From Acidobacteriota bacterium (GTDB lineage Bacteria > Acidobacteriota > Terriglobia > Acidiferrales > UBA7541), in assembly GCA_013289695.1 (NCBI GenBank), contig JABCZK010000016.1, forward strand, positions 1 to 64,000: 64,000 bases of DNA, written 5' to 3'. Made by a program: the position numbers and the translations under genes. Shown piece after piece: positions 45,867 through 53,871 of the stretch. The notes beneath the pieces were generated by a model, which saw only the letters and a program-made list of their open reading frames with translations, did not search any database and had not been told where the DNA came from. How positions within the stretch are numbered: the first letter of the stretch is position 1; each line of letters begins with the position of its first letter.

Positions 45867-46173
45867 GCCCGCTCGAGTTTTAGGCCGGGGAGAGGTCACG
45901 CGCAGGCCGCTAGCGCTCGGGTTTCGGGCGTCGTAATCGCCATCGGTGTAGGCATCTCCTCGGTCGTAGCCGCCGATTTCATATTTGGTATGGAAAGAAT
46001 CCGTAAGGCGGGAGATGGTCGCAGAGAGGGCGTAAGGAATATGTAAGGATGGTATAAGGATTTCGTAAAGATGGAAAATGCGCGAAACTCGCGCTAACGA
46101 CATGGACGAATGCAGCGCATTCGCGAAATCAATGACTCGTGCATTCGCGGCAGCCACCCGAGCCGCGGCCGCG

Positions 46174-46806
46174 CTACTTCGTTTCGCCCGGTTTGAACTG
46201 TGGATTGTAGATGATGCCGAGCACGTTGCCGAACGGATCGCGCACTTCGCCCACAAGCATTCCGCCTCCGACGTCCTGCACCTCTTCCACCGGTGTCGCG
46301 CCCAGCTCGATCAGACGCTTGTAAGCTCCATGCGCGTCTTCCACGCCCCAGTACGCCACACCTGCGGCAGCTCTTTTCGTTTCCGCCTTCGGTGCCGGCA
46401 CCAGTCCCAGGTCATACCCGCCCACATTGTATCCGACGTAAAATGCCGGCTCATCAAAGTACGGCTGCATTCCCAAAGCTTTGCTGTACCACTCCTTAGC
46501 TTTGGCTATGTCCGCCACTTCGTACTTCGCGGTGCGCAATCCCAAGAACATCGTGTGCTCCTTCGTAGCGCTCTGCGTAGCTCCAGCGGTAGACGTCGCA
46601 GCCGACACATCCACGCGTCCGGCAAGATACGCGAACAAACATAGCAACGCCACAATCATCGTGATCGTGGAAACGTGCTTCAACTTCACGCCGCGCACCG
46701 GCCTAACTTCGACCGGAGCGACAGGCGCGGCCACAGCCTCGGTCGGCATCGAAGCGGACTTCCTGCGCCTCCGGTTCTCCGGCCTTGCCGATCTTACGCG
46801 GGGCAT
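46174..46806 (-). CDS. VOC (glyoxalase/bleomycin-resistance fold) protein with membrane anchor
   Basis: A 210-residue protein from ATG 46806 (GGAGGAG upstream). A basic N-terminus is followed by one membrane helix (STITMIVALLCLFAYLAG), a linker, and one VOC domain (LGLRTAKYEVADIAKAKEWY, GVEDAHGAYKRLIELGA, VRDPFGNVLGIIYNP). The start lies inside the end of the radical SAM gene by 13 nt. A membrane-anchored VOC protein is uncommon. Substrate unknown. Confidence 0.85.
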   Translation of the reverse strand: MPRVRSARPENRRRRKSASMPTEAVAAPVAPVEVRPVRGVKLKHVSTITMIVALLCLFAYLAGRVDVSAATSTAGATQSATKEHTMFLGLRTAKYEVADIAKAKEWYSKALGMQPYFDEPAFYVGYNVGGYDLGLVPAPKAETKRAAAGVAYWGVEDAHGAYKRLIELGATPVEEVQDVGGGMLVGEVRDPFGNVLGIIYNPQFKPGETK

Positions 46807-47954
46807 GATTCTCCTCCCTGATTGAGTCCCAACTGCAACTGCGGCGATTTCCACGAACGGTTTGCGACGCGGTCCGGACGCGAGCCTAGACCATACTTCT
46901 GCCGCAAATTCTCCACCCGCGCCGTCATTTCCTTGCGATAGCCATCCGGCGCGTTCCCGTGCCGCCCATACCAAGCGCGATACTGCCGCGAAAGCTTCGG
47001 AAATTTCGCATCCAAGAACGGCAGAAAATGCTTCAGCGACGCCGGCATCAGAAACAGCACATTCCCGGCGAACCACTGCGCCTGAGCATCGCGAGCCCCG
47101 CGCGCCAAAGCATCCAAATCCTCCGCGCGATCCGTAATTCCCGGCACGATGGGCATCGCTAATACGCCCGCCGCAATTCCAGCCTCGCGCAATGCACGAA
47201 CAGCCTCCAGCCGCAAATCCGGCCGCGGCGCGCGCGGTTCCAGCAGTCGTGCCAGGCGCGTGCGCAACGTCGTAATGCTCAAGTTCACAGAAAGCGTCGA
47301 ACGTTGCGCAATGCGCTTCAGCAGATCAATATCGCGCATCACCTGGTTCGACTTCGTGGTAATCGAAACGTTCAGCCCTTCGCGCTCCGCCATCTGCTCC
47401 AGAATCGCCCGCGTCGCGCCGAACTCGCGCTCCGCCGGCTGATAGGGATCGGTAGCCGTTCCAATTGCGATGTGCTCGCCCCAAATCTTCTCGTTCGCCA
47501 AATCGCGCCCTGCCAGCGGCCCGGCATCTTGCTTCACATAAATCTTCGACTCGAAATCGTTGCCATCCAGCTCCATATATTCGTGGGTATACCTCGCATA
47601 ACAGTAGTGGCACCCGAACTCGCACCCGCGATAGGGATTCACCGTCCAGCGAAAAGGAACCCGCTCCGAATCGCAATGATTCAGTATCGAGCGAACAGGC
47701 AGTAGGAAATACTCCGTCCCGCGCTTGGCATCCGCGCAGGGGGAGGAAGCGGCGAGGCGTGCAATGCCGACCAGTTCCGCAGCGGGCTTCGTTCTCTGGC
47801 TTGGTGCCGGAGGGGGCGCGGAAGCCTCGCACGGTGACTCACAGTTGCCGTGGCGAGCGGCTGTGGGGAATAGGGTGAGACTGGTCTGCTTCGCACGCTT
47901 CCGAGGACGTTGGAGCGTCGCTGGTGTCGCACGAAGAATGGGAAAAGTGGCCAT
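46794..47954 (-). CDS. Radical SAM protein of the SplB/PA0069-like group
   Basis: A 386-residue protein. The [4Fe-4S] motif CEFGCHYC (CxxxCxxC) is in NPYRGCEFGCHYCYARYTHE. Downstream family blocks read GTATDPYQPAERE, SITTKSNQVMRD and GVLAMPIVPGITD. The N-terminal 90 residues are unconserved and basic. Start ATG 47954 is chosen; the frame runs to 48008. Function is unknown, although relatives include spore photoproduct lyase. Confidence 0.9.
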   Translation of the reverse strand: MATFPILRATPATLQRPRKRAKQTSLTLFPTAARHGNCESPCEASAPPPAPSQRTKPAAELVGIARLAASSPCADAKRGTEYFLLPVRSILNHCDSERVPFRWTVNPYRGCEFGCHYCYARYTHEYMELDGNDFESKIYVKQDAGPLAGRDLANEKIWGEHIAIGTATDPYQPAEREFGATRAILEQMAEREGLNVSITTKSNQVMRDIDLLKRIAQRSTLSVNLSITTLRTRLARLLEPRAPRPDLRLEAVRALREAGIAAGVLAMPIVPGITDRAEDLDALARGARDAQAQWFAGNVLFLMPASLKHFLPFLDAKFPKLSRQYRAWYGRHGNAPDGYRKEMTARVENLRQKYGLGSRPDRVANRSWKSPQLQLGLNQGGESCPA

Positions 47955-48144
47955 TGATTGCCTCGCCGCACGGCAGACAATATATTCGCCTTTTGTTCGC
48001 TCTGTCAAGCACTATTCTTCGCTTTGTTTTCGCCTGTACGCCCGGGCAGGCTTCGCCCTGGAAACCCCGCTTTCGGCCACATGTCCCCGCCATCCCCTGC
48101 CGATATACTCGTGAAGATAAACCTAACTCCCGGCAGGAACTGCA

Positions 48145-48777
48145 TTGGCAGAAGTCGGCATACTAATCATAGACGACGATATCGTCAGCCAGCGCGCGCT
48201 GAAAAACGTCCTCGATTCAGAGGGTTGGCGCGTGCATATTGTCCCGCTCGCCTCGGCGGCGATGCTCGAGCTAGCCAGCGGCGAGTGGAGTCTGGTGATC
48301 GTCAACGTGGCGATGACCGACGTCCGCGGCCCGCTCTTCAACATCCTCAAAGATCTCGCGCAAGGTGACGCCGACGCCCTCGAAGGCGCAGAGGTGGATG
48401 CCGCCCGCCCAAAACGCATACGCGTTCTATTCCTCGTGCCTTTACTGGCGGCTCGCGCAGCCCAGCCCATTCTCGAAAAAGAAGGCCTTCCCTATCTCCT
48501 CAAGCCCTACCATCTGCATGATTTCCTGGAAAAAGTAGGTGAACTCCTGGTGGAAGCCGGAGCCCTGGCCGAACCTATTCGCAGCATGAGCGACTTCTCC
48601 GCGAGCAGCCGAAAGCGCCGGGGCCTGCGCTCCGCCCAGCGCGGCCGCCGCAGTTCCATGTTCGCCTCCCGCGATGATTACCAGATGTCCGAAGAAGAAC
48701 TGCTCGAATGGGAGCGCACCGAAGAACAAGAACGCAAGAAACGCGAAAAGGAACTAAAGGATCGCGAACATCTATAG
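48145..48777 (+). CDS. Receiver-like protein without phospho-acceptor, charged coiled C-terminus
   Basis: A 210-residue protein, probable TTG start at 48145 (AGGA upstream). Residues 1-135 form a CheY-like receiver: acidic triad IIDDDIV (Asp10-12) and the conserved lysine in LLKPYHLHDFLEKV. At the phospho-acceptor site the sequence reads SLVIVNVAMTDVRG, with Asn54 where Asp is expected. A 16-residue acidic insertion (GDADALEGAEVDAARP) interrupts the middle. The C-terminal 60 residues are Arg/Ser-rich and then a Glu/Lys coiled coil. No histidine kinase is near. Confidence 0.8.
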   Translation: MAEVGILIIDDDIVSQRALKNVLDSEGWRVHIVPLASAAMLELASGEWSLVIVNVAMTDVRGPLFNILKDLAQGDADALEGAEVDAARPKRIRVLFLVPLLAARAAQPILEKEGLPYLLKPYHLHDFLEKVGELLVEAGALAEPIRSMSDFSASSRKRRGLRSAQRGRRSSMFASRDDYQMSEEELLEWERTEEQERKKREKELKDREHL

Positions 48778-48952
48778 TTTTCCTCGCAGCTGCCCGAAGT
48801 CGGCAAACGCACCCATAAGAATAAGCATTGCCAGCACCGGATCCCCGCACAGCGCCGACCCAGAAACCCTGCAAGGAATCACTCTACGCGCGTTCTCACT
48901 GTGAAGGCTCGCGCGCGAATCGTCACTCGCGCAAGCACCGAAGGAGAACGCC

Positions 48953-50134
48953 ATGCATCCCAGCCAGAAACTCATCTGGATTCCCAGTTTGGTTATTCTC
49001 GCGGCCCTGGCCGCCGCGATCCTCTGGACTTTCAACGCCGCGCCGCGCGTCCTGGCCGAACCTGAACTCGCATCCGGGCCTGACTCAGCTTCCGGTTGGC
49101 GCATCGGCGAACCGATCACCTACGAAACCCTAACGGTCTTCCCCGTGCTGTCAGCGCAAGACGCGTACACGGCTGACTTCGAAACCCTCGACGCAGCTCT
49201 CGCATCCGGTGAAGCGATCGTAGCCGAACAGGGCGACTACATGCGCCGCTCGCGAAACGGCAACGTCGGATCAAGTCCGGCAATTTCCAGCGGCCCGCAA
49301 GTGAACCAACTCGTGCTGGTGAATCGCGGCAAGAGACCGTTGCTGCTGCTCGCCGGCGAAGTGGTTTCGGGCGGAAAACAGGATCGCATCATCGGCAAGG
49401 ACCGCATCATTCCAGTCGGCGCGAAGCCGCTGCCGCTCGATGTGTTTTGCGTCGAGCACAGCCGCTGGACCGGCGGCAGCGACGTTTTTGCCGCCGCGAA
49501 AACCATGGTTCATCCCACCGTGCGCGAACAAGCCGCTGTCGACCAAGACCAAAGCAAAGTCTGGGCCGCAGTCCGCGGCGATACCGCGGCAGTCCGCGCG
49601 CAGGCGAGTGTGTCGTCCAGCGTAGAAGTAACGGCGCCACAGATTTCCTCGCAGCGGCTTTCCACCGTGGTGGCTTCCGCCGCGCCCACCGAGGGCTATC
49701 GCAACATTTATCAATCGGCCGAGGTCGGGCCTTCGGTCGAAAATTTTGCGCTGGAAGTCGAAAAGCGCTTTAGACGCGCCACGTCCGGCCTGCAAGGCGA
49801 GCACGTTGTCGGCGTCATTGTCGCCTTCGGCGCTGAAGTCGCGTGGAGCGATATCTTCGCATCCTCGCAACTTTTCGACGCTTACTGGTCGAAGCTGCTG
49901 CGCAGTTACGCAGTGGAAGCGCTCACGCGTCCGGGCGCGCGCGAAAAAGTGTCGTTCGAAGACGCGCGCGATTTCCTGCGCCCCGCCACTGGCCACGTAC
50001 GTGAAGAAACCGAGCCCGGTGTCTATCGCTGGCAAGAGCGCAGCCAAGGCCGCCAAACCGAAATTCAGTTGGAAGCGCTAGAGCCCAAGCCTCCGCTAAC
50101 GCTCCACTGGCTGAAAGTCCTGCGCACGAGCTAG
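48953..50134 (+). CDS. ARPP-1/DUF6569-like exported protein
   Basis: A 393-residue protein with an N-terminal membrane or signal segment (LVILAALAAAILWTF) and ATG 48953 after AAGGAG. The rest shows GEPITYETLTVFPVLS, LVLVNRGKRPLLLLAGEVVS, GGKQDRIIGKDRIIPVGAKP and LDVFCVEHSRW. I connect this with the ARPP-1/DUF6569 family, described as associated with RNA-repair and ADP-ribosyl contexts, but this is from memory. Here it has a membrane anchor and no repair gene next to it. Confidence 0.6.
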   Translation: MHPSQKLIWIPSLVILAALAAAILWTFNAAPRVLAEPELASGPDSASGWRIGEPITYETLTVFPVLSAQDAYTADFETLDAALASGEAIVAEQGDYMRRSRNGNVGSSPAISSGPQVNQLVLVNRGKRPLLLLAGEVVSGGKQDRIIGKDRIIPVGAKPLPLDVFCVEHSRWTGGSDVFAAAKTMVHPTVREQAAVDQDQSKVWAAVRGDTAAVRAQASVSSSVEVTAPQISSQRLSTVVASAAPTEGYRNIYQSAEVGPSVENFALEVEKRFRRATSGLQGEHVVGVIVAFGAEVAWSDIFASSQLFDAYWSKLLRSYAVEALTRPGAREKVSFEDARDFLRPATGHVREETEPGVYRWQERSQGRQTEIQLEALEPKPPLTLHWLKVLRTS

Positions 50135-50147
50135 CAGCGCTGCGCGC

Positions 50148-50190
50148 AAAAGCCCGTGGCGAAGGTTTTTGATTCAGCTTCGCCACGGGC
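50148..50190 (-). terminator. Terminator overlapping the folK stop codon
   Basis: A 13-bp perfect stem (GCCCGTGGCGAAG with its complement, 50152-50164/50178-50190) with a 13-nt loop, followed on the minus strand by TTTT. The folK TGA lies in the loop, so the hairpin starts in coding sequence. The T tract is short, which lowers confidence. Confidence 0.55.
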
Positions 50191-50668
50191 GCACCTCGCT
50201 GCGATCAGGCGTTGCCGCGAGCAATTCCGCGACTGTTGTTTTCAGGACCGGATGCATCGCACCGGGAGCGATCTCGGCGAAAGGGACCAGCACGAAGCGG
50301 CGCTCGGCCATGCGCGGATGCGGGATTTCTAGAGTGGCGTCGTGGATGACTTCGGAGCCGTAAAACAAAATATCCAGGTCGATGATGCGCGGGAGCTTGC
50401 GCGCGGGGGAAGCGACGCGTTCGCGGCCCATCGAGCGCTCGATTTCGAGCAGCGCCTGCATCAATTCAGGGGGCTGCAGGTCCGTTTGCACTGCGACGAC
50501 GCAGTTGAGGAACCATTCCGGCTCGCGCATCTCCACCGGCTCGGTTTCGTAGAGCGAGGATTGTTTTACAACGCGGACGTCATGCATGGCGAGCGCCTCG
50601 ACGGCGCGCGCGATATTCCGCGCGCGGTTTCCGACGCTCGATCCCAAAGAAAGGTAGACGCTGGCCAT
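50174..50668 (-). CDS. folK: HPPK, 2-amino-4-hydroxy-6-hydroxymethyldihydropteridine pyrophosphokinase
   Basis: A 164-residue folate-pathway kinase that pyrophosphorylates the pterin for dihydropteroate synthesis. Motifs are LSLGSSVGNR near the start, SSLYETEPVEM, FLNCVVAVQTDL, ALLEIERSMGRER, and RIIDLDILFYG with the metal-binding aspartates, and IPHPRMAERRFVLVPFAEIAP. No other folate gene is adjacent; it follows ruvAB after 340 bp. Confidence 0.96.
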   Translation of the reverse strand: MASVYLSLGSSVGNRARNIARAVEALAMHDVRVVKQSSLYETEPVEMREPEWFLNCVVAVQTDLQPPELMQALLEIERSMGRERVASPARKLPRIIDLDILFYGSEVIHDATLEIPHPRMAERRFVLVPFAEIAPGAMHPVLKTTVAELLAATPDRSEVRPWRS

Positions 50669-51007
50669 GGCTGAGGCACATTCTAACTTGAAGCGTCCAG
50701 CCGATGGTGTCCGCCGCGCTGGTGAAAGCGCAGAAGCAGAGACCTTGCATAAATTGGCGCTCAGAGCGGCTCGCGATTGTTTGTTTTCTTGCAGTTACGT
50801 TGGGTTCTAATTCCTCATATTGGCGATTAGAAATCCGGTAGATGGGTGGGGCCGGGCGCAACGGGTAGGGCCGCGCCGCCGGGATGCTCATTTGACCCTG
50901 GCGAGGTGGTTGGCGTCGTATTGTCTTAGTACTCGCATTGTATATTTACCATTTTAACATCTGCGACGGGACGCCGTCAAAAGGTTGTGTGTGTACAACG
51001 AGATCCC
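50669..51007. other. Non-coding gap folK/ruvB
   Basis: About 340 bp without a convincing gene. It holds an AT-richer block (about 50771-50855) whose TTCTAAT and ATTAGAA ends form a short inverted repeat, and a TAGAAT (50680-50685, minus) that would be a -10 for folK. No T-tract terminator was found after ruvB. Confidence 0.5.
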
Positions 51008-52132
51008 CTAGCTAAACAGCCCAGGCTGACGCCGGGGTTCGTCCAGGCCGAAGTGTTTATAGGCTAGGGCCGTGGCGACGCGGCCGCGCTGGGTGCGGTC
51101 CAGCAGACCAAGCTGCATCAGGTAAGGCTCGTAGATTTCCTCGATCGCGTCCTCTTCTTCGCTCAGCGACGCAGCGATGGTGCTCAAGCCCACCGGCCCG
51201 CCGGAATATTTCTGAATAATCGTCAGCAGCAAATTGCGGTCCACTTCGTCCAGGCCGTGATCGTCCACGCCGAGCATCGCCAGCGCATCGCGCGCCACGC
51301 CAATATCAATGTGTCCTTGCGCGCGCACTTCGGCGAAATCCCGCACGCGACGCAGCAGTCGGTTCGCCACGCGCGGCGTGCCGCGGCTGCGGCGAGCAAT
51401 TTCCGCCGCGCCGGTTTCGTCCATGGTAATTCCCAGAATTCTCGCGGAGCGCTGTACGATCAACAGCAAATCCTCCGGCGAATAAAATTCCAGGCGATGC
51501 ACGATGCCAAAACGCGAACGCAGCGGCGCCATGATCAGCCCCGCGCGCGTGGTCGCGCCAATCAGCGTGAACTGATTCAATTGATAAGGATGCACGCGCG
51601 CGCCAGGACCCTGCCCGATAATCAAATCCACGCGAAAATCCTCCATCGCGGGATACAGAATTTCCTCCAGCGACGGCTGCAAGCGGTGAATCTCATCCAG
51701 AAAGAAAAAATCCTGCGCCTCCAGCGAAGTGAGCACGGCGGTGAGGTCGCCTTTTTTTTCCAGCAACGGGCCGGAGCTGACCTTGATCGCCGAGCCCATT
51801 TCATTCGCCAGAATCTGCGCGAGCGTCGTCTTGCCCAGCCCCGGCGGCCCGTACAATAAAACGTGATCGAGCGCTTCTCCGCGGGTGCGCGCCGCTTCCA
51901 CCGCAATCTGCAGATTTTCCTTCACGCGGTTCTGCCCGATGTAATCCGAAAGCTGCTTCGGGCGAATGCTGGCCTCCACGCGCGCGTCCTCATCGAACGC
52001 TTTCCCCGAAATAATTCGTTCCCGGCCGTCGGTCATCTTTCCTGGCACCTGATTTTTCTCGCCGCCGGCCGCCGTCGCGCGTTCACGAGCAGCAGCCGCC
52101 GCGGCAGCACCGTCGCGCTCACTCTTCATCAT
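51008..52132 (-). CDS. ruvB: Holliday junction branch-migration ATPase RuvB
   Basis: A 374-residue AAA+ motor. Walker [13 protein letters not shown], Walker [10 protein letters not shown], sensor [11 protein letters not shown], and the arginine-finger region [18 protein letters not shown] are present, followed by the winged-helix C-terminus. An Ala/Arg-rich extension precedes the usual N-terminus ([18 protein letters not shown], Met33), so a start at 52036 is possible. The ATG overlaps the ruvA stop. Confidence 0.96.
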   Translation of the reverse strand: MMKSERDGAAAAAAARERATAAGGEKNQVPGKMTDGRERIISGKAFDEDARVEASIRPKQLSDYIGQNRVKENLQIAVEAARTRGEALDHVLLYGPPGLGKTTLAQILANEMGSAIKVSSGPLLEKKGDLTAVLTSLEAQDFFFLDEIHRLQPSLEEILYPAMEDFRVDLIIGQGPGARVHPYQLNQFTLIGATTRAGLIMAPLRSRFGIVHRLEFYSPEDLLLIVQRSARILGITMDETGAAEIARRSRGTPRVANRLLRRVRDFAEVRAQGHIDIGVARDALAMLGVDDHGLDEVDRNLLLTIIQKYSGGPVGLSTIAASLSEEEDAIEEIYEPYLMQLGLLDRTQRGRVATALAYKHFGLDEPRRQPGLFS

Positions 52133-52755
52133 TCACCGTGTCCCGCATGCCGCGATTTTTTCATCACCGCGCCGCCCAGCACTTGCAGTGACGCGCGCAG
52201 CAATGTCTCGAAATCATTTCCGACCGTGGCCCGCGATTGCGCAATCGCCTTCTCCACTTCTCTCTCATCGTACCCGAGATTCACCAGCGCCGACGCCACA
52301 TCCGATTCCAGTTGCGAACGCGTCGCGGGCTTCCCTGCTTCCGGCACGTCCACCGCCGCGAGTTTATCGCGCAATTCCACGACCATGCGCTCGGCCGTCT
52401 TGCGTCCCACGCCGGGAATGCGCACTAGCTGCGCCAGATCGCCCTTGCGAATCGCGGGAACTAGTTCGTCCAGGCTCATCCCCGAAAGAATTTTCAACGC
52501 GAGCGCAGGTCCCACGCCGGAAGCGGAAATCAGCAGTTCGAAGCACTGCTTTTCCCGCGCCGTATAAAAACCGTACAGCGCCAGCTGGTCTTCGCGCACG
52601 TGCGTATGAATCAGCAGCGTGGCTTCCGCGTGCATTGCGCCCAGGCTGGTGAACGTGGAGAGCGGAATGATCACCTGATATCCCACTCCGCCGACGTCCA
52701 GCAGTACCAGGTTGGGGCGCTTGTCAATTAGCCTGCCGCGGAGCGATCCGATCAT
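52129..52755 (-). CDS. ruvA: Holliday junction branch-migration protein RuvA
   Basis: A 208-residue RuvA. Domain I is an OB fold ([26 protein letters not shown]), domain II has two helix-hairpin-helix motifs ([15 protein letters not shown] and [20 protein letters not shown]), and domain III is a small helical UBA-like unit contacting RuvB. ruvC is absent from this operon. A near-consensus promoter lies directly upstream and leaves at most two leader bases. Confidence 0.96.
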   Translation of the reverse strand: MIGSLRGRLIDKRPNLVLLDVGGVGYQVIIPLSTFTSLGAMHAEATLLIHTHVREDQLALYGFYTAREKQCFELLISASGVGPALALKILSGMSLDELVPAIRKGDLAQLVRIPGVGRKTAERMVVELRDKLAAVDVPEAGKPATRSQLESDVASALVNLGYDEREVEKAIAQSRATVGNDFETLLRASLQVLGGAVMKKSRHAGHGE

Positions 52756-52763
52756 GTCCAGCG

Positions 52764-52792
52764 ATTATTGATTAGGGGCGCAGGTGTGTCAA
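52764..52792 (-). promoter_or_regulatory. Near-consensus ruvA promoter abutting the start codon
   Basis: On the minus strand TTGACA (52787-52792), a 17-bp spacer and AATAAT (52764-52769). Expected TSS is about 52757, two bases before the ATG at 52755. There is no room for a Shine-Dalgarno sequence. Confidence 0.8.
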
Positions 52793-53061
52793 CGCGGCGA
52801 CGGCCAAATTGTACCGGCCCGGGCGAAACATTTTGACACGCGCCTGCGTACCAATATTCGGATGCGAGGAATCATTTGCGCATCCGCGCCTCGCGCACAC
52901 TGTCCGTTTTCGCACGAACAGTGTTCGCTTCCGGATTTTCCCTTCGTTTGATTTCTTCTGTGCGTTTTTTTGTAAAAACATTTTGCATTTTGCTTTCACT
53001 GCGCTCACCTCCACGTCTAAGCAGGTGCGAGGGGCAAACACATTTTCGGGAGGAACAAAAT

Positions 53062-53418
53062 ATGTCGCGTCGTTCAATGAACCGAGTAATGACAGTGTTC
53101 GCAGCGCTGGTAATGCTGGTGGCAATCGCCGCTCCAACGACTCCAGCAAAAGAAACCAAGGCAGGCGTCACCATCACCATGAGCCTGCTGAATCCCGCCA
53201 CCTTCGCCGGCAAGGAATTGAAGCCGGGAGATTACGCGGTGTCTGCCGATGAAACCCACGTGCGCATTTCGCTGAATGGAAAAGTGATCGCCGAAGCGCC
53301 CGTGCAGTGGAAAGACGAAACCAGCAAGCCGAAGTATTCGGCGTTCGTCAGCGAGGGCAACAAAATTACCGAAATCCACTTCGGAGGCAAAACGCGATTC
53401 GTAAGCATTGCAGAGTAG
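53062..53418 (+). CDS. Small secreted beta-rich protein
   Basis: A 118-residue protein with a signal peptide (MTVFAALVMLVAIAAPTTPA). ATG 53062 has GGGAGG eight bases upstream. The mature part is beta-rich, with MSLLNPATFAGKELKPGDYA and VSEGNKITEIHFGGKTRFVS. The KxGDYxV pattern is common in small acidobacterial exported proteins, but no function is known. A very strong terminator follows. The 306 bp upstream of it (52756-53061) holds the ruvA promoter and nothing else I recognise. Confidence 0.75.
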   Translation: MSRRSMNRVMTVFAALVMLVAIAAPTTPAKETKAGVTITMSLLNPATFAGKELKPGDYAVSADETHVRISLNGKVIAEAPVQWKDETSKPKYSAFVSEGNKITEIHFGGKTRFVSIAE

Positions 53419-53435
53419 CGGTTCGCCGCAACCAT

Positions 53436-53500
53436 CCGGCGGGGAGCGGTCCCGTCCCGCAGTCGCGGGACGGGACCGCTCCCCGCCGGTTTTTGTTTTT
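53436..53500 (+). terminator. Perfect 25-bp hairpin terminator
   Basis: A perfect 25-bp inverted repeat (53436-53460 and 53465-53489) around the loop AGTC, followed by TTTTTGTTTTT. The stem is much longer than normal terminators. Confidence 0.85.
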
Positions 53501-53619
53501 GCGCCATTGGCGCAGCGCACGCCCCAGCAGGCAATCCACGTTTTGATGCTCGGTTGAAACGCCCACGGAAGTTTTTGTTTGCCACGTTCGCCGCAGCCAT
53601 GATATCCGTAGTTCTGCCG

Positions 53620-53784
53620 ATGAACTTTCAAACACAGCTTCAGACCGTAATCCTCCGCGCACAGCGCAGTGCGCTGTTACTTGCCGCGCCGTCGCTTGCG
53701 CATCCAGCATTTCACCGCAACCACGCGCCTTTTCTGCCCGCCGCGGCTATTGCGCGAGTTATTCCTATTATTAGGAGCGGATAA
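53620..53784 (+). CDS. Candidate leader peptide of the threonine deaminase gene
   Basis: A 54-codon frame (ATG 53620; ATG 53599 and 53554 are alternatives) that ends AAAIARVIPIIRSG. Four of the last twelve codons before the stop are ATT (Ile) and one is GTT (Val). The stop TAA (53782-53784) lies directly on the first attenuator segment. No strong ribosome-binding site was found, so the true start is uncertain. The protein has no family match I know. Confidence 0.45.
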   Translation: MNFQTQLQTVILRAQRSALLLAAPSLAHPAFHRNHAPFLPAAAIARVIPIIRSG

Positions 53785-53858
53785 CGGCCGGCGCCCAGCT
53801 TCCAGTATCACGCGCCACAGGCCGTTTCCCGCAAAGGGCAACGGCCTTTACGTTTTTT
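53783..53858 (+). promoter_or_regulatory. Candidate transcription attenuator ahead of ilvA
   Basis: Segment 2 is AACGGCC (53783-53789), segment 3 AGGCCGTT (53819-53826) and segment 4 AACGGCCT (53840-53847), then TTTACGTTTTTT. Segment 3 can pair with 2 (antiterminator) or with 4 (terminator, extended inward by CCC/GGG). Segment 2 overlaps the leader stop. Ribosome stalling at the Ile codons would be expected to free segment 2 and allow read-through into ilvA. Confidence 0.65.
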
Positions 53859-53871
53859 GGGGGACAACAAA

